Shown here: piece by piece, positions 9,273 through 16,639 of the stretch
Layout of the letters: each line of letters opens with the position of its first letter
Numbering within the stretch: the stretch's first letter is position 1
Origin: Ferruginibacter sp.
GTDB taxonomy: Bacteria; Bacteroidota; Bacteroidia; Chitinophagales; Chitinophagaceae
NCBI GenBank assembly: GCA_025352625.1
Contig: JANXSR010000012.1
Location: forward strand, 1 to 33,456
Direction of reading: 5' to 3'
Length of the DNA stretch: 33,456 bases
Notes under the pieces: generated by a model
Database searches by the model: none
What the model was told of the DNA's origin: nothing
Seen by the model: the letters and a program-made list of their open reading frames with translations, nothing else
Program-made: the position numbers and the translations under genes

Positions 9273-10379
9273 ATGAAAAGATGGCTGCTTTCATACTTTT
9301 TTATTTGTTTTATTCAGGTTTCAAAAAGCCAGGATCAAAATAGTAATTCGCTACATATCCCTGTTGAAGAAACCTACTCCGCCAGTTCCATCGCCAGTTA
9401 TGTGCAAGCTAGTTTTACAACTGACAGGGATAAGCTACAAGCCATTTATGATTGGGTTACCACCAACATCCGTTACGATAAAGACAGCATGTACAATATT
9501 AATTGGGGCAAAGAAAAAGATGAACAGGTATCCGCTACCTTAAGAAGAAAAAAAGGCGTTTGCGAAAATTATGCTACTGTATTTACCGACATCACTATAA
9601 AAACTGGTGTTCCTTCTTTTGTAGTAAGTGGTTACACAAGAGAGTTTGGCAGTGTTAAAAAAACAGGACATACCTGGAGTGCGGTGATGGTAGAAAATGA
9701 ATGGCTTTTATGCGACCCCACCTGGGATGCAGGCACAGGTAACCGCAACAATTATTTTCTGGTACCACCTGATCAGTTTATAGAATCGCATATGCCTTTT
9801 GATCCCCTATGGCAATTATTACCCTTTCCTATTACGCAACAGGAATTTAGCAGCGGGCATTTGTATGCAAAAAGAGAAACACCTGCCTGGAATGTTGGCG
9901 ATTCTGTACTATCGTTTCTGCAACTCAACAACCTGCAACAACTGGAAGCATCTTCGTTGCGAATGAAAAAAGCTGGGATAGATAATGATATGGTAAAAAT
10001 TTGGCGCTCGTATCTTGATATGAAAATTGCAATTGTGTATGGTGACAAAGACATGAATTTATACAATGAGGCCGTAGCCGATCTTAACAGGGCCACCAAA
10101 ATATTTAATCAGTTTGTTCAATATCGAAACAATCGTTTTCTGCCTGTTAAGCCAGATGCTGAAATGAATGGCCTGCTTACACCTATTGCAGGTATATTAA
10201 CGCTCGCCAATAAAAAGCTGGAGAATATTGGCAGGGAAGTGGAGAATTTTCAGTACGATACCGGTGCCCTTAAAATCAGGTTGGCTGGGTTAAGGGAGAG
10301 AGTGAAAGAACAAGAAAAATTTTTAAAAAACTACCTTGAAAGTGGCGTAGCAGACAGAGGTAAATTATTTTATAAATAG
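9273..10379 (+). CDS. Secreted transglutaminase-like domain protein
   Basis: The 368-residue protein has a short signal peptide (about 1-19, FIQVSKSQ) and a transglutaminase/cysteine-protease-like domain at about residues 35-160. The catalytic triad is visible: Cys97 in KKGVCENYA, His133 in TGHTWSAV and Asp148 in LLCDPTWDAG. The preceding AIYDWVTTNIRYD block is typical of the superfamily. Bacterial members are more often peptidases or peptide-modifying enzymes than cross-linkers; the substrate is unknown. The remaining 200 residues are helical, with a probable coiled coil near the C-terminus (residues about 330-355). It stands alone, divergent from pepE. Confidence 0.8.
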   Translation: MKRWLLSYFFICFIQVSKSQDQNSNSLHIPVEETYSASSIASYVQASFTTDRDKLQAIYDWVTTNIRYDKDSMYNINWGKEKDEQVSATLRRKKGVCENYATVFTDITIKTGVPSFVVSGYTREFGSVKKTGHTWSAVMVENEWLLCDPTWDAGTGNRNNYFLVPPDQFIESHMPFDPLWQLLPFPITQQEFSSGHLYAKRETPAWNVGDSVLSFLQLNNLQQLEASSLRMKKAGIDNDMVKIWRSYLDMKIAIVYGDKDMNLYNEAVADLNRATKIFNQFVQYRNNRFLPVKPDAEMNGLLTPIAGILTLANKKLENIGREVENFQYDTGALKIRLAGLRERVKEQEKFLKNYLESGVADRGKLFYK

Positions 10380-10462
10380 ATCCATTTTAAAAAATAAGTA
10401 ATTCAGTAAAACAGGTTAGATTCGTATCTGCAATCCTATTTCTTCGCCTTCAAAATAATTTC

Positions 10463-11107
10463 ATGAAAAAAATATTTTCTTTCCTTGCCATTGCCATTTG
10501 TTTGTTTTTTGTAGCTGCATTTACAAACAGGAATTCTGAAAATGACTGGGTTTCTTTATTTGACGGCAAGACGCTTAACAACTGGAAGGTAGGTGACAAT
10601 GCTGCTACATTTAGTGTGGAAAATGGAATGATCGTTGTTAATGGCCCCACAGCACATTTATTTTATAATGGAGATGTCAACAACCATACTTTCAAAAATT
10701 TTGAATTTAAGGCAACAGTTATGACGATGCCAGGATCTAATTCAGGCATATATTTTCATACATCCTTTCAGCAAGGAGGGTGGCCTGCAACAGGATACGA
10801 GGTTCAGGTGAATAATTCTCATACCGACTGGCGCAGAACCGGTAGTTTGTATGGCATACAGGATGTGAAAGAAGTGTATGTAAAAGACAATGAATGGTAC
10901 ACAGAATACATTAAAGTGGAGGGGAAAAGAGTGATCATTAAAATCAATGATAAAACTGTAGTTGATTATACTGAACCGGAAAACGTAAAGCGTGAGGAAG
11001 GTGAGGCTCAAAGAATAATTTCCAACGGTACTTTTGCTTTGCAGGGACACGATCCGAAGAGCAAAGTATTTTTTAAAAATTTGTTGGTAAAAGTGTTGCC
11101 AGATTAA
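10463..11107 (+). CDS. DUF1080 (3-keto-disaccharide hydrolase-type) protein
   Basis: The 214-residue protein has a signal peptide (about 1-20) and one DUF1080/PF06439 domain, a concanavalin-like beta-sandwich. Characteristic blocks are WVSLFDGKTLNNWKV, NFEFKATVMTMPGSNSGIYF, TGYEVQVNN, RTGSLYGI, EWYTEYIKVEGKRVIIKIND and GTFALQGHDPKSKVFFKNLLVK. The family includes enzymes acting on 3-keto-glycosides as well as carbohydrate binders. No lipobox is present. It may act on sugars in the periplasm but has no sugar-related neighbours. A strong terminator follows it. Confidence 0.87.
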   Translation: MKKIFSFLAIAICLFFVAAFTNRNSENDWVSLFDGKTLNNWKVGDNAATFSVENGMIVVNGPTAHLFYNGDVNNHTFKNFEFKATVMTMPGSNSGIYFHTSFQQGGWPATGYEVQVNNSHTDWRRTGSLYGIQDVKEVYVKDNEWYTEYIKVEGKRVIIKINDKTVVDYTEPENVKREEGEAQRIISNGTFALQGHDPKSKVFFKNLLVKVLPD

Positions 11108-11133
11108 AATTACACTCTCTATAGTTTCTATAA

Positions 11134-11167
11134 AAAAATCCTTTGAATGCACGTTCAAAGGATTTTT
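11134..11167. terminator. Bidirectional intrinsic terminator
   Basis: The stem is AAAAATCCTTTGAA (11134-11147) with TTCAAAGGATTTTT (11154-11167), a perfect 14 bp with a 6-base loop. It has A and T tracts on both sides. It lies between the convergent DUF1080 and DUF5916 genes and can serve both. Confidence 0.85.
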
Positions 11168-11190
11168 ATTTTAACCCAAAGCCTTACCAA

Positions 11191-13416
11191 TTATAAATTC
11201 AACCAATAATTAACTTTTAATACAATGGCCCTGTTTTTATTTTGCAATAATGGAGTGGTAAAATAATTATCGGTGTATACCAAATACAAATCACTCATTG
11301 GCTTAAACCGATATTGAAACCTGCTGTTGATATTAAAATTATTTGCCTGCGTATTGTATTGCATAAACGTTGTCCAGGAAATTTTTGTATTAAAACTATA
11401 TTCAATTTTTGGTGATAACAGAAATAGCTCACTGCTGCCATAGGGATGAGGAAATTGAAGTTTATCGTACTCCGCCTGCAAAATTAAATTTAGGTGTGGC
11501 CTGCTTCTGAGCGTAATACTTCCAAGTATTGAATGAATGGTTCCGTTATAAAATTGTCCTCCTGAATAAGTAGCACTGTAGCTAAAATTTTTTCTTGTAT
11601 CTCCATTGTAAGTTATCAACGCCTGCGAATAATGATACCGATCTGCCGGCAAAGGAGTTGCAACTGTAAAAGAAATGGGATACAATAAGTTTAACTCATT
11701 GTGCAGCATCTCTGCTTTTATGGCAGAAGTATTTTTAAATTCAAGCTGGTAAGAGGTGGAGATATCACTTTCGTTAAACGAATTTGTGGGGGTTAAAACT
11801 GAATACGATTCAAATTTAAAAGTGTGCCTGCCAACAGCATTATTTTTAGGATAGATGACATAAGACATGGAGGTAAAAAGATGTTTAAAGCCCAGGCGGA
11901 TAGTGGTATCTTTCTCAGCATCATAATTATTAATGCGCTGTACATATCCCATATCGGTATAATAATTAGTACCAAGCGTTGCTACATCTACCATGGAAGA
12001 GAATTTTTTGGTGTTAAACGCAAAACCGGCTTCCTGGAAATTATTCTGCGCCGTAATACCCGGCTTAAAAGAATGATGAAAAGCGTACCAGCCATTCCAT
12101 TTTCCGTCACGACTAATATAATCAAATGTGGCACCTGCATTTCTACCCCATGCATTTAAAGGATCATTTTTTTGTTGAGCAGCAGTTTGAAAATTTTGAT
12201 GATTCAAAAAATACAGTTTAACGACAGATCTTGCCAACACGCTTTTATTAAAAGAAACTGCTGAATAATTTTCCGGCGAGTAAGCTCCTTTTGCACCTGT
12301 CTGCATACTCATAATTCCAAAGCGGGTAGAAGAATTTAAATTGCCCGACAACCTTGCACCACCTAATATCGGAATGGGATTGTTATTTTTATCCAAGCCA
12401 ATTCGTCTTGAATAGAAAGGTGTGATAACGCCCGGAATGCCGTACTCCCCAAATATGTCTGCATTTTCTAAAAAGAAAGATCTTTTTTCTGGCAGAAAAA
12501 TATCGTATCGGGTAAGGTTGGTTACCTGTTGGTCAACTTCTATTTGCGAAAAATCGGGGTTCAGCGTAAGATCTAAATTTACGGCAGAAGTCAGGGTTAT
12601 TTTACTATCCAAACCAGCACTGAATCCATATTTGGCAGAAAGGTGATCCTGGCGATTGGTTTGAATATTACTTGTTATAAAAGGTATCACTACAGCATTT
12701 TTACTGGGGCTAGGTAAAGGTTTGTCCCAAACCAATGAGCCCGTGTACCCCATATTGTAAATTTTAAAATTAGTAGGTACATGAGTCCATCCAGAATATT
12801 GGTTGTGTTTCATATCAACCCTTAAAAAATTAATACCCCACAAATCTTTCCCCGGAGGATAGCGAAGCGTTTTAAAAGGGATCGACATTTCTACCGTCCA
12901 CCTGTCTGCATATTTTTGAGTGGCAGAAAACCATTTATTATCCCAGCTCCATGTTAATTGATTATCCTGGTTCAAACTTACCTGGTCTTCAGACTGCGCA
13001 TTCAAAGCATTTACAAAAAAAAAGAAACCGTTTGTATGTACATTTTGTGGATCCAACACTAGCCCAACACCATCATTGTCTATATGGCCGATATCTCTTT
13101 TTAAACTTTGGATGATACTTTTTCCTGAATCGTAACAGGTAAAGGCAACGTACAAATTCTTGTCATCATACGCCAATTGAACTACTGTCTTTTTTTCAGG
13201 CCTCCCTTCATCGGTAGGAAATTTAAGAAAAAAATCTGTTTTCTTTTCGGCCGTATTCCAAACACTGTCGTTTAATACTCCATCAATTTTGACGGGGTTG
13301 GCGGAAGTAGCAATGTGAATTTGAAATTCCGTTTGAAAATTTTCAACACCAATAGTTTGGGCCGACAGACTACAATACGATATAGATAATAGGGCAATTG
13401 AAAAAAATAATTTCAT
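11191..13416 (-). CDS. DUF5916 outer-membrane protein with CBM9-like domain
   Basis: The product is 741 residues from the ATG at 13414-13416, which begins a good signal peptide (MKLFFSIALL...SLSAQ). The longer open frame adds 24 residues before it that do not look like a signal peptide. Residues about 35-220 resemble a family 9 carbohydrate-binding fold (KIDGVLNDSVWNTAE, YDDKNLYVAFTCYD, RWTVEMSIPFKTLRY). The rest is DUF5916 and beta-barrel-like: FSQIEVDQQVTNLTRYDIFLPEKRSFFLENADIF, then alternating aromatic strands to a C-terminal VLKVNYWLNL. Family members are predicted outer-membrane proteins of unknown role, often annotated as hydrolases. The gene is transcribed alone and ends at the shared terminator. 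Confidence 0.88.
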   Translation of the reverse strand: MKLFFSIALLSISYCSLSAQTIGVENFQTEFQIHIATSANPVKIDGVLNDSVWNTAEKKTDFFLKFPTDEGRPEKKTVVQLAYDDKNLYVAFTCYDSGKSIIQSLKRDIGHIDNDGVGLVLDPQNVHTNGFFFFVNALNAQSEDQVSLNQDNQLTWSWDNKWFSATQKYADRWTVEMSIPFKTLRYPPGKDLWGINFLRVDMKHNQYSGWTHVPTNFKIYNMGYTGSLVWDKPLPSPSKNAVVIPFITSNIQTNRQDHLSAKYGFSAGLDSKITLTSAVNLDLTLNPDFSQIEVDQQVTNLTRYDIFLPEKRSFFLENADIFGEYGIPGVITPFYSRRIGLDKNNNPIPILGGARLSGNLNSSTRFGIMSMQTGAKGAYSPENYSAVSFNKSVLARSVVKLYFLNHQNFQTAAQQKNDPLNAWGRNAGATFDYISRDGKWNGWYAFHHSFKPGITAQNNFQEAGFAFNTKKFSSMVDVATLGTNYYTDMGYVQRINNYDAEKDTTIRLGFKHLFTSMSYVIYPKNNAVGRHTFKFESYSVLTPTNSFNESDISTSYQLEFKNTSAIKAEMLHNELNLLYPISFTVATPLPADRYHYSQALITYNGDTRKNFSYSATYSGGQFYNGTIHSILGSITLRSRPHLNLILQAEYDKLQFPHPYGSSELFLLSPKIEYSFNTKISWTTFMQYNTQANNFNINSRFQYRFKPMSDLYLVYTDNYFTTPLLQNKNRAIVLKVNYWLNL

Positions 13417-13555
13417 AAAGTGTAAAACTACTAAACGGGTTATTCTAGAAAAAAAATTATTGATGAGTGGAAAGGTAAAGGCCTTCACTTAGACTTATTG
13501 TGAAGAAAGCAAATAGATATTTAACTTATTGGCAATACCGTCCCTATATTCAAAT

Positions 13556-13585
13556 AAAAAACCACCTGATGCACAAGCGGCTTTT
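13556..13585 (-). terminator. Possible terminator of the tRNA-Arg gene
   Basis: On the minus strand AAAAGCCGC pairs with GTGGTTTT with one bulged G and one G-T pair, followed by a run of six T (complement of 13556-13561). It starts 7 bp beyond the tRNA 3' end. The imperfect stem makes this tentative. Confidence 0.35.
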
Positions 13586-13591
13586 ATTTCG

Positions 13592-13663
13592 TGGTCCCGA
13601 CAAGAATCGAACTTGTGTCTAAAGTTTAGGAAACTTCTATTCTATCCACTGAACTACGGGACC
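13592..13663 (-). tRNA. tRNA-Arg (anticodon CCT)
   Basis: On the minus strand the 72-nt sequence folds into a complete cloverleaf. The acceptor is GGTCCCG/CGGGACC with discriminator A, and the D-stem is GTTC/GAAT. The anticodon stem is GAAGT/ACTTT around loop TTCCTAA, and the T-stem is ACAAG/CTTGT around TTCGATT. The anticodon CCT reads AGG (Arg). The 3' CCA is not encoded. Confidence 0.97.
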
Positions 13664-13702
13664 AATTTCCGCAATCTGCTGTTAAATACTGATTAGGGAG
13701 TG

Positions 13703-13733
13703 CAAAAGTAACAAACAACACAATAGCTTCCAA
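13703..13733 (-). promoter_or_regulatory. Candidate promoter for tRNA-Arg
   Basis: On the minus strand TTGG (13733-13730), a 19-bp spacer and TACTTTTG (13710-13703) resemble the Bacteroidota sigma-ABfr consensus TTTG / TAnnTTTG. The -7 element matches fully; the -33 element is imperfect. It lies 40 bp upstream of the tRNA 5' end. Confidence 0.45.
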
Positions 13734-13818
13734 CATTGATTGGCTTTGTGCGCAATTAGGCATTTATCCTGTCAATATTCATCCTGTTGTCATTCACGAT
13801 TCGTAATTTTCTTAGCCT

Positions 13819-13826
13819 TATCTTTG
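13819..13826 (+). promoter_or_regulatory. Candidate -7 promoter element
   Basis: TATCTTTG is an exact TAnnTTTG match, 21 bp upstream of the ATG at 13848. No clear TTTG lies about 19 bp further upstream. It supports the start at 13848 over the in-frame TTG at 13740, which would lie upstream of the promoter. Confidence 0.4.
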
Positions 13827-13847
13827 CCATCCAAATTTTTTACGTTT

Positions 13848-14519
13848 ATGAAGTGGTTAACCTTGGTTATAAAGTATCGTCTGTGGTTAGGAATTGCCTT
13901 GCTGGCATTGGCAATTTTTACTAATATACAAGCTGGTTTCTGGCCTTCGTTTGTATTGTACCTGGCTGCAGTAATATTAATTGTGGGTCATTTTATTTTT
14001 GGGCCCATGCGGCTTATACAGGAGTTTATGGAAACAGGCGATATGGAAGGAGCAAAAAAAGTGCTGGCTTCTATTTGGTTTCCAGGCTTATTGATAAAAC
14101 CCATACGTTCCGTTTACTATACAGTGAAAGGTAACCTTGATATGGTGGAACAAAATTATGAAGGTGCAGAAAAGAATTTAAAAAAGAGCCAGGAACTGAT
14201 GGGCGATGGTGGCATTTTAGGCGGACAAATGAAACAGGCAGAAGGTGCCAACAAATTACAATTGGGTATGCTGGCCATGCAAAAAGGTGATATGAAGCAA
14301 GCAGAAAGCTATATCCGTGGTGCTATCCGTTCGGGGTTGCCAGATAAAGAAAATGAAGCGGCTGCTTATTTGCAACTATCTTCTATCATGATCAATAAAA
14401 GAGAATTCCGGGCGGGTAAAGAATATTTCAGAAAAGCTAAAGGTTTAAAACCCACTACCCCACAAATTGCTGATCAAATAAAACAAATGGAAAAATACAT
14501 TACCAGGATGCCTGGTTAG
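13848..14519 (+). CDS. Membrane-anchored TPR protein
   Basis: The 223-residue protein starts with two hydrophobic segments (about residues 10-29 and 33-53). A mostly helical cytoplasmic or periplasmic part follows with tetratricopeptide-like repeats: AEKNLKKSQEL, ANKLQLGMLAMQKGDMKQAESYIRGAIRSG and EAAAYLQLSSIMINKREFRAGKEYFRKAKGLKP. TPRs bind other proteins; no specific function can be named. It ends 3 bp before the convergent emfourin-like gene, leaving no room for a separate terminator. Confidence 0.8.
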   Translation: MKWLTLVIKYRLWLGIALLALAIFTNIQAGFWPSFVLYLAAVILIVGHFIFGPMRLIQEFMETGDMEGAKKVLASIWFPGLLIKPIRSVYYTVKGNLDMVEQNYEGAEKNLKKSQELMGDGGILGGQMKQAEGANKLQLGMLAMQKGDMKQAESYIRGAIRSGLPDKENEAAAYLQLSSIMINKREFRAGKEYFRKAKGLKPTTPQIADQIKQMEKYITRMPG

Positions 14520-14522
14520 TGA

Positions 14523-14795
14523 TCATTGCGCAGGTTTTAAACCATCAAAAAGTTTTTTAAACAGATCGTTGTGGGCATCGGGTATGGCTCCTATATCGAT
14601 ACTTGTTATGGAACCTTTATCATCTTTTTTTTGCAATGTATAACTAAGGGCATCTCTCTTTCTGCTTTTTTCAGTAGTATCAATTTTTATAGTACCAAGC
14701 AACAATTCCCACTCCTTGTCAGTGAGTGTTGTATTTAAGGAAGTCGTCAATTTTTTTCCGGCAATGCCGCCCGATTGAGTAAGTGTTATTTGCAT
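14523..14795 (-). CDS. Emfourin-like inhibitor of the adjacent M4 protease
   Basis: The 90-residue protein has no signal peptide. The N-terminal ITLTQSGGIAGKKLTTSL resembles emfourin, the protealysin inhibitor of Serratia, whose family begins with a beta-strand and an SGG-(F/I)-AG turn (Ser8-Gly13 here). The gene lies 74 bp downstream of a protealysin-like M4 gene on the same strand, the arrangement known for protealysin operons. I infer that it binds and blocks that protease in the cytoplasm. The sequence match is a recognised short pattern, not an alignment; without the neighbour it would be a hypothetical protein. Confidence 0.75.
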   Translation of the reverse strand: MQITLTQSGGIAGKKLTTSLNTTLTDKEWELLLGTIKIDTTEKSRKRDALSYTLQKKDDKGSITSIDIGAIPDAHNDLFKKLFDGLKPAQ

Positions 14796-14869
14796 TCCAT
14801 TTAGATGTGTGTGTGCTTTTTAAATTATTTGCCTGTGTAAAAAAATAATTAATTGGTAAAAAAGAACGC

Positions 14870-15946
14870 CTAAATAACGCCTGTTTCTTTCCATCCTTTT
14901 TCAACGGCTTTTACCTCAGCACTTCCCTTACCAAATAATGATGTGGCCTTTTTTAAAGTTGCAGATGCTGCGGCAGTAAAATCGGCATCCTTCTTTAAAA
15001 GACTTTTATCCTGCAATGCTGCATACCAAATAGCGCCGGCCTTTTCCCACGCATTGCCATCTAGTTCATAAGCGGCAATATAAAAGGCATGATTCGGTAT
15101 GCCCGAGTTGTAATGAACACCACCGCAGTCGCCATCCTCCGTATTAGGCAGTTTTACAAAATCCTTCATGATCCCCGGCTGGGGATCATCTCCAAAAACA
15201 GCGTCCTTTTTATAAGCGGTTCCCGGTGCCTTCATTGAACGCAGTGCATTAGGGCCTTTTAAAATATTTTCACCAATCAGCCACTTTGCCTTACGGGCCG
15301 GTGTTTTATTTACCCATTGTTTAATTAAAATTCCAAATACATCAGCGTAAGATTCATTTAAGGCGCCACTTTGATTTTCGTAGTTGAGTGCCGCTTCAAA
15401 ATCAATTACCCCATGGGTTAACTCATGCCCGATAATATCAAGATCAGTTGTGAAACTGTTGGTATATTTTGGAGAACCGGTTCCATAAAACATTTGTTCT
15501 CCATCCCAAAAGGCATTAAAAAATGGTTTAAATTTATTTTCCCTGTAACGAATGTTTTGTAAAATGGCCATCCCTTTATTATCGATAGAATTTCGGTTGA
15601 ACAGTTTTTTATAAAAGCTCCAAACGTTGCCGGCGCCTTCAATTACTCTTTTGGCATCTGCTGAGGCGGGTAATTTTTTCTGACCTTCTTTCCAAATCAA
15701 TTCGCCAATTTGCATCGGACTTTCATGGGCATCATATAGTTCTCTGTGTAGTTTTGTTTTAGGCGGATCGCCAGCAATTTTAAAAACCCTGGTCGCAGGA
15801 GCAATTGCCGCCAGGCTTCTTCTTTTTTCTCTAAAACGTTCATTTGATTTTGCTTCCTGTTTTTCTTCACCCAGTAATTCTCCCAATTTATCAGACATGT
15901 AGGGCGGTAAAATACAATGCATCGGGTTGCGGTAATGATGGCACAT
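14870..15946 (-). CDS. Protealysin-like M4 metalloprotease
   Basis: The 358-residue zinc protease is of the thermolysin family M4. The zinc motif is HELTH (His174, Glu175, His178) and the third ligand is Glu198 in NESYADVFG. His278 in GGVHYNSGIPNHAFY corresponds to thermolysin His231. Unlike secreted thermolysins it has no signal peptide and no long FTP/PepSY propeptide. A short N-terminal segment of about 50 residues carries HCILPPYM, the conserved motif of protealysin-type precursors. Such enzymes are made in the cytoplasm and self-process. The start at 15946 is used; an ATG at 15922 (MHCILPP) is also possible. It is followed by the emfourin-like gene, so the two form a protease-inhibitor operon. 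Confidence 0.93.
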   Translation of the reverse strand: MCHHYRNPMHCILPPYMSDKLGELLGEEKQEAKSNERFREKRRSLAAIAPATRVFKIAGDPPKTKLHRELYDAHESPMQIGELIWKEGQKKLPASADAKRVIEGAGNVWSFYKKLFNRNSIDNKGMAILQNIRYRENKFKPFFNAFWDGEQMFYGTGSPKYTNSFTTDLDIIGHELTHGVIDFEAALNYENQSGALNESYADVFGILIKQWVNKTPARKAKWLIGENILKGPNALRSMKAPGTAYKKDAVFGDDPQPGIMKDFVKLPNTEDGDCGGVHYNSGIPNHAFYIAAYELDGNAWEKAGAIWYAALQDKSLLKKDADFTAAASATLKKATSLFGKGSAEVKAVEKGWKETGVI

Positions 15947-16044
15947 ACAAAAGATTTAATTGATAATATAATGGGGGTTAGCCAAACAGCTATGTAAAAT
16001 TTATCAATTATTTCGTAAAATGCAATAGCCGGAATAGAGAATTT

Positions 16045-16518
16045 TTAAGACATCATTTTTCCAAACATAGCCTCCACTTTTGCAAAACGGTAATCAAATA
16101 TTCCCTTCAGTTGCTTTTTTACAAAAAGGAAATTAGCAACATCTCCCAAAAACCAAAAAGGCATTTTGTAATGTACAATATCTGTCATTTCAACACCACC
16201 ATCAATGGCTTTAAAATGGTGCTGGTGGTGCCATAAACTATATGGACCAAACCGTTGTTCATCTACAAAATATTGCTTGTCTTCTACATGGGTAATCTCT
16301 GTCATCCAGTATAAAGGGATGCCCAGCAAGGGTTTTACAGTGTATTCTATTACCTGGCCCGGATACATTTTATCTCCATGGTATTTTGAAATTACAGCAA
16401 AGCCCATATTGTCTGGCGTAATTTCCTGCAGATTACCGGGGCTGCTAAAAAAATCCCATGCTTTTTCCATTGTGATAGGTAATTGCTGTATGGTTTTTAG
16501 AGAATAAACTTTACTCAT
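16045..16518 (-). CDS. SRPBCC (START-like) family protein
   Basis: The 157-residue cytoplasmic protein has the SRPBCC/polyketide-cyclase-like pattern: LPITMEKAWDFFSSPGNLQEITP, then GQVIEYTVKPLLGIPLYWMTEI, FGPYSLWHHQHHFKAIDGGVEMTDIVHYKMPF and a C-terminal helix FDYRFAKVEAMF. The fold makes a deep hydrophobic ligand pocket; the ligand is unknown. Some homologues are annotated as cell-division inhibitors, without firm basis. It is divergent from the helicase gene. Confidence 0.82.
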   Translation of the reverse strand: MSKVYSLKTIQQLPITMEKAWDFFSSPGNLQEITPDNMGFAVISKYHGDKMYPGQVIEYTVKPLLGIPLYWMTEITHVEDKQYFVDEQRFGPYSLWHHQHHFKAIDGGVEMTDIVHYKMPFWFLGDVANFLFVKKQLKGIFDYRFAKVEAMFGKMMS

Positions 16519-16560
16519 TTTAAGTGTTTTATCCTATAACAATAATCTATTCATTTTGTT

Positions 16561-16588
16561 TTTGTTTCACCTCAACAAGTTATCTTTA
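16561..16588 (+). promoter_or_regulatory. Candidate promoter for the helicase-nuclease gene
   Basis: TTTG (16561-16564), a 16-bp spacer and TATCTTTA (16581-16588) approximate TTTG / TAnnTTTG. Another TTTG at 16555-16558 gives a 22-bp spacer. The final base of the -7 element is off consensus. The predicted leader would be about 45 nt. Confidence 0.4.
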
Positions 16589-16639
16589 GTAAGATTCAAT
16601 AGAAGTATTTTAAAAAAGTAAACCGGGTTTATTACTCCC

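Noticed and set aside
13483-13505. Hairpin CTTCAC/GTGAAG upstream of the DUF5916 gene
   Set aside because: Six base pairs with an 11-base loop and no T-run; too weak to call a terminator or operator.
14870-15946. Secreted thermolysin-type protease
   Set aside because: No signal peptide and no long propeptide; the N-terminus carries the protealysin-type PPY motif instead.
15958-16009. Inverted repeat AATTGATAA / TTATCAATT between the SRPBCC and M4 genes
   Set aside because: Only 9 bp of AT-rich sequence with a 34-bp spacer; it may be a remnant of the recR-type repeat but is not distinguishable from chance.
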